DNA of 64,000 nt, from NCBI GenBank assembly GCA_023399215.1, contig JAEWQJ010000027.1, forward strand, positions 1-64,000, read 5' to 3'. Origin of the DNA: Methanobacteriota archaeon (GTDB taxonomy: Archaea > Halobacteriota > Methanosarcinia > Methanosarcinales > Methanosarcinaceae). This document shows, piece by piece, positions 47,013 through 55,789 of this stretch; the stretch's first letter is position 1; each line of letters starts with the position of its first letter. The position numbers and the translations under genes were made by a program. The notes below the pieces were generated by a model. The model saw only the letters and a program-made list of their open reading frames with translations. It was not told the origin of the DNA and did no database searches.

Positions 47013-48230
47013 ATGTATCTTACAAAAGAAGAAGAGCAAATCCTGAATGGAGAAGCCGGGGAGACTCTAAGGCAGGCTATTGAAATCCTGGTGGCTCTTG
47101 GAGACATTTACGGTGCAGACAGGCTTATCCCCATCAAAAGTGCTCAGATAGCAGGAGTTTCCTACAAAACTATGGGCGATGCAGGTCTTGAATGGATTTC
47201 AGACCTGCAGGGGAAGGTTAAGGTTCCTGCGATTCTAAACCCTGCCGGGATGGATCTGCAAGACTGGGAAAGGCTCAGGATCTCGCCCGAATTTGCGGAA
47301 AAACAAAAATTGATTGTTCAGGCATACGAAAAACTGGGAATTCGGTGTGAATGCACATGCACGCCTTATACTCTCGAGGGTTTTGATGTCGGTTATGGCG
47401 ACCATCTGGCATGGAGCGAATCGTCAGCTGTTTCCTATGCAAATTCCGTACTTGGGGCCAGGACAAACCGGGAAGGTGGGCCATCAGCCCTTTCCGCGGC
47501 ACTCCTCGGGAAAACCGCAAACTATGGATTCCATCTGGATGAAAACCGTGTGCCTGAGATTTCATTTGATGTAGAGTATCCTCTTAAAGGATCGGATTAC
47601 GGTGCTCTAGGTTATGTAGCTGGCAAACTTGCAGGGAGCAAGGTGCCTGTTTTTCATCTAAGGAGTACTCCGGATGCGGATGAGTTAAAAGCGCTAGGAG
47701 CTGCAATGGCAGCTTCGGGAGCAGTTGCTCTTTACCACGTTGAAGGAGTTACTCCTGATATTTGCAGGGTGGATTTTGAAGAGCCATCCGAAAAAATAAC
47801 TATTGAGAAAAGCCAGCTCAATGAGGTTTATGAGAGCCTGAGAAAAGTCTGTAAAGAGCCTGAATTGATAACCATAGGGTGTCCTCACTGCTCGGCAGCA
47901 GAACTTGAAAAAGCAGCCAAACTCCTGAGAGGAAAAACGGTTTCAAAAGAGTTCTGGATCTTTACTTCAAGGGAACTTGCAAATCGCTATCCGAAGTATG
48001 TCAGGACCATTGAAAAAAGTGGAGCTAAGGTTGTCTGTGATACCTGCATGGTAGTTTCTCCTGCTACTAACAGCTATTCCTGCGTCATGGTAAACTCAGG
48101 AAAAGCGCTTGCTTATGTCCCAGGGATGTGCGGAGCTGAAGCTGTATATGGAAGTATGGAGGCCTGTGTCGAGGAAGCAATAGGCGGAGCAGCAAAGAAG
48201 GTAGTAAAAAAGGCAGGTGATTCCAATTAA
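47013..48230 (+). CDS. Phosphomevalonate dehydratase large subunit (aconitase X type)
   Basis: 405 residues, the AcnX/DUF521 catalytic subunit. Fe-S and active-site regions are seen as CECTCTPYTLEG (about 112-123), the GARTNREGGPSAL loop, TIGCPHCSAAELEKA and CDTCMVVSPATN. With the small subunit it dehydrates (R)-5-phosphomevalonate to trans-anhydromevalonate phosphate using a [4Fe-4S] or related cluster. It lies between the decarboxylase and the small-subunit gene, and the latter overlaps its 3' end by 14 bases, indicating one operon. Confidence 0.9.
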   Translation: MYLTKEEEQILNGEAGETLRQAIEILVALGDIYGADRLIPIKSAQIAGVSYKTMGDAGLEWISDLQGKVKVPAILNPAGMDLQDWERLRISPEFAEKQKLIVQAYEKLGIRCECTCTPYTLEGFDVGYGDHLAWSESSAVSYANSVLGARTNREGGPSALSAALLGKTANYGFHLDENRVPEISFDVEYPLKGSDYGALGYVAGKLAGSKVPVFHLRSTPDADELKALGAAMAASGAVALYHVEGVTPDICRVDFEEPSEKITIEKSQLNEVYESLRKVCKEPELITIGCPHCSAAELEKAAKLLRGKTVSKEFWIFTSRELANRYPKYVRTIEKSGAKVVCDTCMVVSPATNSYSCVMVNSGKALAYVPGMCGAEAVYGSMEACVEEAIGGAAKKVVKKAGDSN

Positions 48231-48654
48231 ACTTAAAGGCAGGAAGATTTCAAGAGGATGTGCAAAAGGAGAAGTACTGCTTTCCAGAGACCCTATTTCC
48301 TTCCTCGGGAATGTAGACCCAAAAACCGGGGTCGTAATTGAAGAAAATCACGCCCTTGAAGGAAAATCAATCCAGGGTAAAGTTCTTGTTTTTCCACACG
48401 GCAAAGGCTCTACAGTTGGCTCGTATGTTATGTATCAACTGAAGAAAAATGGAGTCGCACCTGCAGCGATAATAAACCTGGAAACTGAGCCCATAGTTGC
48501 AGTTGGAGCCATTATTTCCGAAATCCCACTTGTTGATATGCTTGAGAGAAACCCTTACGAAGTATTAAATAATGGAGACTTTGTTCTGGTTAACGGAAGT
48601 AAAGGATACATTGAACTTCTCAAACAGGAAACCATTGAAACTGAAAACGAGTAA
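48217..48654 (+). CDS. Phosphomevalonate dehydratase small subunit (DUF126 swivel domain)
   Basis: 145 residues from a GTG inside the end of the large-subunit gene. The family features are KGRKISRGCAKGEVL near the start, the core GKVLVFPHGKGSTVGSYVMY (about 53-72) containing the conserved Ser/Thr-Val-Gly-Ser loop, and EPIVAVGAI. It is the swivelling domain equivalent to the C-terminal domain of aconitase and completes the active site of the large subunit. The out-of-phase overlap suggests translational coupling. Confidence 0.9.
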   Translation: MIPIKLKGRKISRGCAKGEVLLSRDPISFLGNVDPKTGVVIEENHALEGKSIQGKVLVFPHGKGSTVGSYVMYQLKKNGVAPAAIINLETEPIVAVGAIISEIPLVDMLERNPYEVLNNGDFVLVNGSKGYIELLKQETIETENE

Positions 48655-48720
48655 AACTGAAAAATAATCAGCAAATGAAAAATGGTTATTTAGTCCTGAA
48701 AGCTGTACGGGTAAAGCTGA

Positions 48721-48832
48721 ACTGATACAATTGAACTGATACAATTGAACTGATACAATTGAATTGATACCATTGAATTGATACCATTGAACTGATACCA
48801 TTGAACTGATACAATTGAACTGATACAATTAA
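48721..48832. repeat. Eight tandem 14-bp units
   Basis: ACTGATACAATTGA and single-base variants (ATTGATACCATTGA) repeat eight times without gaps between the mevalonate operon and the site-2 protease gene. Confidence 0.85.
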
Positions 48833-48861
48833 ATGGATAAGCCCGAAAATTAAGTTTTAAG

Positions 48862-49995
48862 ATGGGAAATAGGAACTCCAAAATGAACCCGGAAAACCAT
48901 AAGAAAGGCAAAGGAAAATTCAATGCCGAGGAAACAGTCTCGCGTTTATATCCTTATATATTCAGGGTATTCGACGTTTATGAGGTCCAGAATTCCGGGG
49001 AAGCTCTTTACTTCTATGGAACTCCTAGAACCAATACCGAAAATATTACAGGAGAACTCTGGGAGCCTTTACAGCATTTTGGGTTCGGATGTACGTTGAA
49101 GTATGAGCTTGGAGAATATGTACTGCTGGTTTTTCCTGAAAAGAAAGCAAAGGAAAAGACCTGGATAAACCTTGTCCTTTTCATAGCAACCTTTTTTACA
49201 ACCATGGTTTGCGGAGCCTGGATGTCAGGAGCAGACCTCGAAATCGATTCCTCCCAGCTTATCCGAGGCTTACCATTTACCCTTGCGATAATGACAGTTC
49301 TTGGTTCCCATGAGATGGCTCACTATGTAATGGCCAGATACCATGGGATGAAGGCATCTCTTCCGTATTTTATTCCTTTTCCGACTTTTATTGGCACTAT
49401 GGGAGCACTAATTCGTTACAGAGGGCCTGTACCCAGTCGAAAAGCGCTTTTTGATGTGGGAGTTGCAGGGCCACTGGTAGGCCTGGTCATGTCAGTTGCA
49501 GTGACGGTTATAGGACTTAACCTTAAGGCACCTGCAGTAAACCCTCTGTCGGATTCCATGATGCTTGGTCTTGGCCTGCCTCCCCTTTTCGTGTTTATCC
49601 AGAACCTTGTTGGAGTTACAGGAGAAAACCTTCATCCTGTAGCCTTTGCAGGCTGGGTAGGAATGTTCGTGACTCTGCTCAATCTCCTTCCTGCTGGGCA
49701 GCTTGATGGTGGGCACATCCTCAGGGCTATGCTGGGTAAGAAAGCGGAAAAGATTTCATTTATGATGCCGCGTGTCCTGTTTCTGATAGGGCTTTATGTA
49801 ATTTACTGGATGAAGGAAGACGGATTTATATGGATTTCCTGGGCTTTTTTCCTCTGGATTTTTGCTGCGGTAGGTCATCCGTCTCCCCTGCATGATAAAG
49901 TCGAACTGGATAAAAAACGTATCCTGTTAGGGATCATTACCTTCATCCTGGGCTTACTCTGCTTTACTCTGATACCTTTTAAGCCAATTTCCTGA
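48862..49995 (+). CDS. Site-2 protease family membrane metalloprotease (M50)
   Basis: 377 residues with about seven membrane segments. The zinc site is complete: HEMAH (150-154) inside a helix, and N274-LLPAGQ-LDGG (281-284) as third-ligand motif. An N-terminal cytosolic part of about 100 residues with a YxxY-rich start precedes the first helix; no PDZ domain is seen between the motifs. Such proteases cut substrates within the membrane, often regulators. It lies 30 bases after the tandem repeat array; the gene 37 bases downstream is on the same strand and may be co-transcribed. Substrate unknown. Confidence 0.88.
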   Translation: MGNRNSKMNPENHKKGKGKFNAEETVSRLYPYIFRVFDVYEVQNSGEALYFYGTPRTNTENITGELWEPLQHFGFGCTLKYELGEYVLLVFPEKKAKEKTWINLVLFIATFFTTMVCGAWMSGADLEIDSSQLIRGLPFTLAIMTVLGSHEMAHYVMARYHGMKASLPYFIPFPTFIGTMGALIRYRGPVPSRKALFDVGVAGPLVGLVMSVAVTVIGLNLKAPAVNPLSDSMMLGLGLPPLFVFIQNLVGVTGENLHPVAFAGWVGMFVTLLNLLPAGQLDGGHILRAMLGKKAEKISFMMPRVLFLIGLYVIYWMKEDGFIWISWAFFLWIFAAVGHPSPLHDKVELDKKRILLGIITFILGLLCFTLIPFKPIS

Positions 49996-50032
49996 AAGAG
50001 CCTGGATTTCTAAAAAACGGAGGAGAAAAATA

Positions 50033-51166
50033 ATGAATGTGCACTTCCGGTACAGCAAAAAAAACTCTTACAGCTTTGCAGTACTTTCGCCTTTACTGCC
50101 TGAAGCTGGTTTTGTAGACAGACCTGTAGATGGGCTCATGATCTACAGTTTTACAACGCGTCAGGCAGCAAAGGTATTTCTGGAAGTGAAAAATGCAGGC
50201 ACGGATTCGATTTTTATTGCTGGAGGACCTCATCCATCCGGTGCTCCAGAAGAGACACTCGAATACTTCGATTATATTGTGATTGGGGAAGGGGAGGAAA
50301 CTCTTCCGGAACTTGTGAGAACAATTCAGGAAAGGGGAGACCCTCGAAAAGTACCTGGCATTGCATACAGGGATGCAGAAACAGGAAAGGTTGTCATAAC
50401 TCCGAAAAGGCCATATGCAAATCTTGATTCCTATCCCTGCTTTGACCCTCATAAACTCCGGGCTCCTGTTGAAATTAGCAGGGGATGTCCCTGGGGCTGC
50501 AAGTACTGCCAGACTCCAAGGCTTTTCGGAAGAGAAGTCAGGCACAGAAGTGTAGATTCCATTGTGAAAAATGCAGGGTACTATAATGACCTTCGCTTTA
50601 TAGCCTCCAATGCCTTTGGTTACGGTAGTGATGGAATTCATCCCAGGTTTGATAAAGTGGAAAAATTGCTTTCTGCACTTCATAAACTGCCTGATAAGAA
50701 AATCTTTTTCGGGACTTTTCCTTCGGAAGTGCGTCCTGAATTCGTAACCGATGAATCAGTTGAACTTGTACGAAAATACTGCGCAAATGATAGCCTTAGC
50801 CTTGGAGCTCAGTCAGGCAGTGATCGAATTCTAAAGGAGATCCACAGAGGGCATACGGTTGGAGATAGCATTTCAGCAGTTGAGTGCTGTCTGGAACATG
50901 AAATTGTTCCTGCGGTTGATTTCATTTTTGGCCTCCCCACCGAAACTGAAGAGGACCAGGAAAAAAGCCTTGACCTTGTCCGCTGGATCTGCAAGAAAGG
51001 AGGTACTGTAAGGGCCCATTACCTTACTCCCCTGCCGGGAACTCCATATGCATCGGCTGTCCCCTCAGAAGTAAGTGATATGGTAAGGCGAGAGCTTGGA
51101 AAACTTGCCCTTGGGGGCAAACTTACAGGATACTGGGAAAAACACCGAAAATTTGATAAAAAGTAA
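50033..51166 (+). CDS. B12-binding-domain radical SAM protein (MJ_1487-like)
   Basis: 377 residues. The N-terminal part (about 1-125) has the cobalamin-binding-like Rossmann order with IFIAGGPHPSGAPEETLEYF and VIGEGEETLPELV. The radical SAM domain carries C-x3-C-x2-C in SRGCPWGCKYCQTP (about 145-158) for the [4Fe-4S] cluster, with SLSLGAQSGSDRILKEIHRGH and FIFGLPTETEED later. The layout matches the archaeal family typified by M. jannaschii MJ1487. Its reaction is unknown; methyl transfer or thiomethylation are typical for the superfamily. GGAGGAGAAA precedes the start, a strong site. Confidence 0.85.
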   Translation: MNVHFRYSKKNSYSFAVLSPLLPEAGFVDRPVDGLMIYSFTTRQAAKVFLEVKNAGTDSIFIAGGPHPSGAPEETLEYFDYIVIGEGEETLPELVRTIQERGDPRKVPGIAYRDAETGKVVITPKRPYANLDSYPCFDPHKLRAPVEISRGCPWGCKYCQTPRLFGREVRHRSVDSIVKNAGYYNDLRFIASNAFGYGSDGIHPRFDKVEKLLSALHKLPDKKIFFGTFPSEVRPEFVTDESVELVRKYCANDSLSLGAQSGSDRILKEIHRGHTVGDSISAVECCLEHEIVPAVDFIFGLPTETEEDQEKSLDLVRWICKKGGTVRAHYLTPLPGTPYASAVPSEVSDMVRRELGKLALGGKLTGYWEKHRKFDKK

Positions 51167-51931
51167 AATTAGAGGGATAAGGTTGAAGGCCGATATATGG
51201 ATTCTGGTATCGGCTTTGAAACCAAATCTCATTGTTCTGGATTCTATAAATTCCCTGAGATGTTAAAAGCACAATTTATTTATTTATTTTTGAAATTTAC
51301 GCACATGCTATCTACTCTGATCCTGTTACTATCTTCTCCTATCAACTCCATAACCTGAATTCGAGTTTTAGTCCAGAGTTTCAGTTCATAGTTTATTTTT
51401 GGAATAGGTTCTATTTGTTCTCATTTTGACTGCATTTTCACTTTTTATATTTATTTGTTGGTCTTGCACTTTCGATTGATCTTGTACTACCGTCTGTTCC
51501 TTTAATCAAACTAATACTTCGAATTTTTACTGCATTCTCAGTTTAGAATGTATACGCTTTGAGCTTCGGAGGCTCTTATACTGACATACTTATCTAAGGG
51601 AGAACCTTTTATTTTTAGTCCCATATATAATAAAGTAATTAATGTATTTATAATTTGTTGCTACGAATTTACAATTAAAACACACTAACCAAATAAAATA
51701 TTTACCTGAATTCTGCAACCTTCCCGGGAAAAACTTAATCAAAGGCTCAAAGTGGTGTAAGTCTTTTAAAAAAAGGCTTGAGCGAAAAACCAAGCAATAA
51801 GGCGGTCGGCGTGATCAACCGGCGCAACGGTTGTGGGACAACGGTTGTGGCACAACTCTTCTAAAAAAAGGTTTGCTCGCAAGCCTTTTGAAAAAAAAGC
51901 TTGAGCAAAAACTCTAGGAGAGATTAAGTAC
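51167..51931. repeat. 765-base spacer with hairpin and AAAAGGTTT repeat cluster
   Basis: A perfect 7-bp hairpin GCCGATA/TATCGGC (51189-51214) follows the radical SAM gene and may terminate it. At 51755-51916 lie several hairpin-forming copies of the AAAAAGGCTTGAGC family, with CAACGGTTGTGG twice in tandem between them (51827-51856). The middle is AT-rich without a gene. Confidence 0.55.
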
Positions 51932-53290
51932 TTATTTGGGAGTTGAAGCTTTTTCTGCTCTTATGACCATTTGCAGGCCTTCTTGCATGAGTTCTTCGGC
52001 TCGTTCTTGTTTCTTTGCTTCGGCAAAGATTCGGAAAATCGGTTCCGTGCCTGAAGGGCGGATAAGGACCCAGCCGTCTTTGTACCAGATTTTGACCCCA
52101 TCAATGGTGTCCAGCTTAAGCCCGAGGCCTGAAGCTTCGTATTTTACTTTTTCCATTGTAGCTTGCGTGTTTACAGAGGGGACTTTGGTTTTTGCGTTGA
52201 AGTACTGAGGTACACTCTTTGCAAGCTCGGAAAGCTTTTTCCCGCCAGCCAGGATTTCAAGGATTTTGGCGCAGGCCATTGCCCCATCCCTGCAATACTG
52301 ATGCTTGGGGAAAATAAGGCCTCCGTTGCCCTCGCCTCCGAATACTGCATTTACTTCCATCATCTTTCGGGCGACGTTGATGGAACCAACTGCTGTCCAG
52401 TAAAGTTCGACGCTTTCTTCTTTTGCTACGTCGGCCATCCGCTGTGAGGAGCTAACAGGAGTTACTATCGGTCCTTTTTCATGTTCGAGCATATATTTTG
52501 CCATCATAGCAAGCAGAACCTCTTCATTTAAGAACTCGCCATTTTCGTCCATAAAGACTATCCTATCCGCATCTCCATCGTGAGCTGCTCCTAGATCGGC
52601 TCCAGTAATTTTTACAAGTTTGGAGAGCTCGGTTAAAGCATCAGGTGTTGGTTCGGGATTTCGCCAGGGGAAGGTCCCATCGGGTTGAGCTCCAAGAGTC
52701 AGCACATTGCAGCCCAGTTCTCTAAGCAAGAAGGGAAGGGTGAGTGAACCTGCTCCGGAACCAGTATCAACGACTACCTTGAGTTTGCGGCTGCGAATCT
52801 TTTCGACATCTACTGCGTTAATAATATTTCTGATATAATAGTCATTGACTCCTGGATCGACCCTGAAACTGCCGGTCTTCTCCCAGGATACAATGGAATA
52901 TTTTCCAGAGGAGTATATTTTTTCGATTTCTCTTTCTCCATCCCTGGGGAACTCCGTACCATCTCCGGCAATTAACTTGATTCCATTATATTGTCTTGGG
53001 TTGTGAGACGCAGTAATAACGATCCCCGCATCGGCATGATCACGCACATAGTACTGAATAGAAGGAGTTGGAAGCGTTCCCACGTCAATTACATTCAGAC
53101 CTGTTGAAAGAGCCCCGGCAATTGCGGCAGACTTCAGCATCTGACCTGAAATCCGGGTATCACAGCCTATAGCAACCGTGCCTTTTGAACCCATATATGT
53201 ACCAAGGCTTCTGGCTAAATTGACTGCCAGCTCTGGAATTATATATTCATTGGCGATACCACGTACACCATTAGTTCCGAATAATGCCAT
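51932..53290 (-). CDS. glmM: Phosphoglucosamine mutase/phosphohexomutase
   Basis: 452 residues, normal length for an alpha-D-phosphohexomutase. The four signature loops are present: TASHNPRQYNG with the phosphorylated Ser, AHDGDADR for the Mg, GGEGNGG for sugar contact and RPSGTEP for phosphate. The archaeal relatives closest to this pattern act on glucosamine phosphate (UDP-GlcNAc supply), while some also serve as phosphomannomutase, so the sugar is not certain. It is divergent from larE across 279 bases. Confidence 0.87.
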   Translation of the reverse strand: MALFGTNGVRGIANEYIIPELAVNLARSLGTYMGSKGTVAIGCDTRISGQMLKSAAIAGALSTGLNVIDVGTLPTPSIQYYVRDHADAGIVITASHNPRQYNGIKLIAGDGTEFPRDGEREIEKIYSSGKYSIVSWEKTGSFRVDPGVNDYYIRNIINAVDVEKIRSRKLKVVVDTGSGAGSLTLPFLLRELGCNVLTLGAQPDGTFPWRNPEPTPDALTELSKLVKITGADLGAAHDGDADRIVFMDENGEFLNEEVLLAMMAKYMLEHEKGPIVTPVSSSQRMADVAKEESVELYWTAVGSINVARKMMEVNAVFGGEGNGGLIFPKHQYCRDGAMACAKILEILAGGKKLSELAKSVPQYFNAKTKVPSVNTQATMEKVKYEASGLGLKLDTIDGVKIWYKDGWVLIRPSGTEPIFRIFAEAKKQERAEELMQEGLQMVIRAEKASTPK

Positions 53291-53569
53291 GTAAGATCTC
53301 CATCTTTGTAATTTGAATGAGATTCTGCCGTTCAGGCAAATCTACTCTTTAATTTGAATTATTATAACAAATGAATCTCTAATATGAAACAAAGCTATGG
53401 TAATAAAAACATTACAACGATTTCAAGATGCCGCTATTTTGAGAAGATTCTCAAACTTAAAAATAGTATCACCAGGTAAAACCATAAATCTCCTCTGTCG
53501 GCTGTTTCAAGTTGCCTGATTATAGAGCTGGCAAATACATATATCTTATTAGCTAAAAACCAATTAATA

Positions 53570-54388
53570 ATGGCCAATGAAAAGATAGAACTAATAAAGG
53601 AAGCTATAAAAGCCAGAGAAAGTGCGGTCATTGCATTTTCAGGAGGAGTAGACAGTGCAACTCTTGCAGCTCTTGCTTTTGAGGTACTTGGGGAAAAGGC
53701 TCTTGCCGTAACCATAAATTCCCCCCTTTTTCCAAGGAAACAACTTGAAACAGCTGTCGAAACAGCCTGTGAGATAGGAATTGAGCACAAAATACTCTCT
53801 TTCTCTCAGTTAAGTCTTCCTTATTTTTCTGCAAATACACTAAACAGGTGCTATTTCTGTAAAAAGGCTCTACTTGAAACTTTACTCGATTTCGCGGAGA
53901 AAGCAGGATATAATGCTGTACTTGAGGGCACTAATTCCTCTGAAATACACGGGGAAAACCGTCCGGGATATAAGGCAATCCAGGAAGCCAGAGAAAAGGT
54001 TTTTTCTCCTTTTGTGGAATTTAACGTGACAAAAGATGAAATAAGGGAGGTCGCATCCGGTCTATTCCTTTCGGCAGCTCGCAGACCGTCTGCAGCCTGC
54101 CTTGCCACCCGCATTCCCTATGGGGAGCCAATAACGGCAGAGGCTCTCCAAAAAATCGAAAAAGCCGAAGAATTTCTTTTTTCTCTGGGTTTTACCCAGT
54201 TCAGGGTCAGGATGCACGAAAATCTCGCCCGGATAGAAGTTATTCAGAATGAACTGGAAGATGCTTTGCGGAAAAGAGATAAAATTTCACGGCGTTTTAA
54301 ATCCCTAGGATTTGACTACGTAACTCTTGATCTTGAGGGCTTTCGGAGCGGTAGTATGGACGAACCTTATACCTTGAAAAAAAGCTGA
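53570..54388 (+). CDS. larE: LarE, sulfur transferase for the nickel-pincer cofactor
   Basis: 272 residues. The N-terminal PP-loop IAFSGGVDSATLAALA (about 21-36) binds ATP. Three cysteines stand out: Cys94 and Cys97 in NRCYFCKKAL, and Cys177 in RPSAACLATRIPYG. LarE thiolates pyridinium-3,5-biscarboxylic acid mononucleotide. Versions with only the last cysteine sacrifice it, whereas three-Cys versions hold a [4Fe-4S] cluster and are thought to work catalytically; this one fits the latter. Nickel insertion (LarC) and carboxylase (LarB) genes are not in the window. An AT-rich CATATATC lies about 30 bases upstream, so the leader may be very short. The GNAT gene follows. Confidence 0.85.
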   Translation: MANEKIELIKEAIKARESAVIAFSGGVDSATLAALAFEVLGEKALAVTINSPLFPRKQLETAVETACEIGIEHKILSFSQLSLPYFSANTLNRCYFCKKALLETLLDFAEKAGYNAVLEGTNSSEIHGENRPGYKAIQEAREKVFSPFVEFNVTKDEIREVASGLFLSAARRPSAACLATRIPYGEPITAEALQKIEKAEEFLFSLGFTQFRVRMHENLARIEVIQNELEDALRKRDKISRRFKSLGFDYVTLDLEGFRSGSMDEPYTLKKS

Positions 54389-54445
54389 TTGACAGATGAA
54401 GACAGGCTGACTACCAGAAAACAACTACGAAAAACAAGGGAAATC

Positions 54446-54889
54446 ATGAGAGATATCCATATCCGAAAAGCCAGAAAATCTGATCTGCTGGCAATTCAGA
54501 GGTTACTGTCAACTTACTTTCTTGACATGGAAGGACTTGGACCGGAAGATTTCGTGCTGGCTGAGATCAATGAAAAAATTACAGGATGCGTTGCCCTTAT
54601 AAAATCCGAATCCTACGGTAAAGAGTTTCTGGAGATTCATTCTATTGCAGTCCATCCGAACTTCCGGGGAAAAGGGATTGGAACCAGGCTTGTTAAGCAT
54701 CTTCTAACAACTATTGGAGACCAGTGCTGCGACTTGTATGTCAGGACAACTGCTCCTATCTTTTTTGAAAAACTAAATTTCACAAAAATAGATAATACTG
54801 AAAAATTATCTCTCTGGAAAGATTGCGAAAATTGTGAGCATTTTGAGAGGTGCACACAGCACGCAATGAAATATTCTTGCAAGTGTTGA
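54446..54889 (+). CDS. GNAT-family N-acetyltransferase
   Basis: 147 residues from the ATG at 54446 (CAAGGGA six bases upstream; an in-frame TTG at 54389 would adjoin the larE stop). The core acetyl-CoA motif is IHSIAVHPNFRGKGIGTRLV (about 67-86), with DIHIRKARKSDLLAIQRLL at the start as motif C. The tail is Cys-rich (CENCEHFERC...CKC, about 129-147), which is unusual and may bind metal. Substrate unknown. It probably shares a transcript with larE. Confidence 0.85.
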   Translation: MRDIHIRKARKSDLLAIQRLLSTYFLDMEGLGPEDFVLAEINEKITGCVALIKSESYGKEFLEIHSIAVHPNFRGKGIGTRLVKHLLTTIGDQCCDLYVRTTAPIFFEKLNFTKIDNTEKLSLWKDCENCEHFERCTQHAMKYSCKC

Positions 54890-55789
54890 GTTTCCAGCTC
54901 AATTATTAAGTCTCTATTCCTCAGTCTTGATCTGGATCTCAATATAAATTCTTTAATGTCTTCTTGTTCTGAAAATCGAGATGGTAATAGTCTTTTTCTC
55001 ATGCTCTGGGTTTTTGATTAATCGTTCCTCTATTAGTCGAATTTGTATCTCATTTTTACGATTTTATTTTCTATGATCTACGAAGGAATGAAAAATATTT
55101 CAATACTGTTTTATATAAGGGCGCACTTTACTTTAATCTAACAACTATTGCAAATAATCGATAATTTTAATAAACTAATTTTTAATGTTTTTCCGGGTTG
55201 TTCATCAATGGTAGCCGGTTGCTGCATTTTCTGCGAAACTCCTTCCGGAAAAGCACCTTGACTGTTACATCTACTGACAAAAGTACGGGAGTGCCGATTA
55301 AATGGAAATGGGGTTTTGTAGACGGAACAGTTTCAAGAGAATAGAATCCAAAGCATCAGTATTCACAGGAAGGAAACTATAAGATTACACTTACAGTGAC
55401 CACTGTTGCAGGCAGCAGTACCGTAACAAAAACAAATTACATAAAAGTGACAACAAATCTTTGATGAAAAGATCACTTTACTTTTTATGACCAGGTTTGG
55501 AAGTCATTTGCCGAGTTACAGTTTTTCAATATCTAATTCTCAAAACCAAATTTTTAATTATTTTTTAAGCTAATCTGAAACTTTTAATTTTTTCATGCTT
55601 TTACTATGCAAAATTGAAAAATCCCCATATAAATTCACTTCTACGTGTACCTTTTTCCGGAGTGGCTTCTTTCAAAGTAGAGAGCTTCTATAAAACTAAG
55701 ATTCAAAAGAAAAAGTTTAAAAACTGAAACATAGTTAACATTAACATTTTTTATATGAAAAATAAACGAAAGATGAAAGAGTAGAATCT
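54890..55789. other. Spacer holding a decayed PKD domain
   Basis: Apart from the PKD fragment (annotated at 55230-55464), the sequence is AT-rich. A TATA-like TTTTTTATATGAAAAAT lies at 55747-55763, about 30 bases before the next gene, and is probably its promoter. Confidence 0.4.
55230..55464 (+). pseudogene. Orphan decayed PKD domain
   Basis: The frame gives SGKAP, a one-base shift, LTVTSTDKSTGVPIKWKWGF then VDGTVSRE, a stop, then HQYSQEGNYKITLTVTTVAG and SSTVTKTNYIKVTTNL with a genuine stop. This is the C-terminal PKD domain of a methanosarcinal surface protein whose front part is gone. It is close in wording to the fragment at 60228. Confidence 0.65.
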
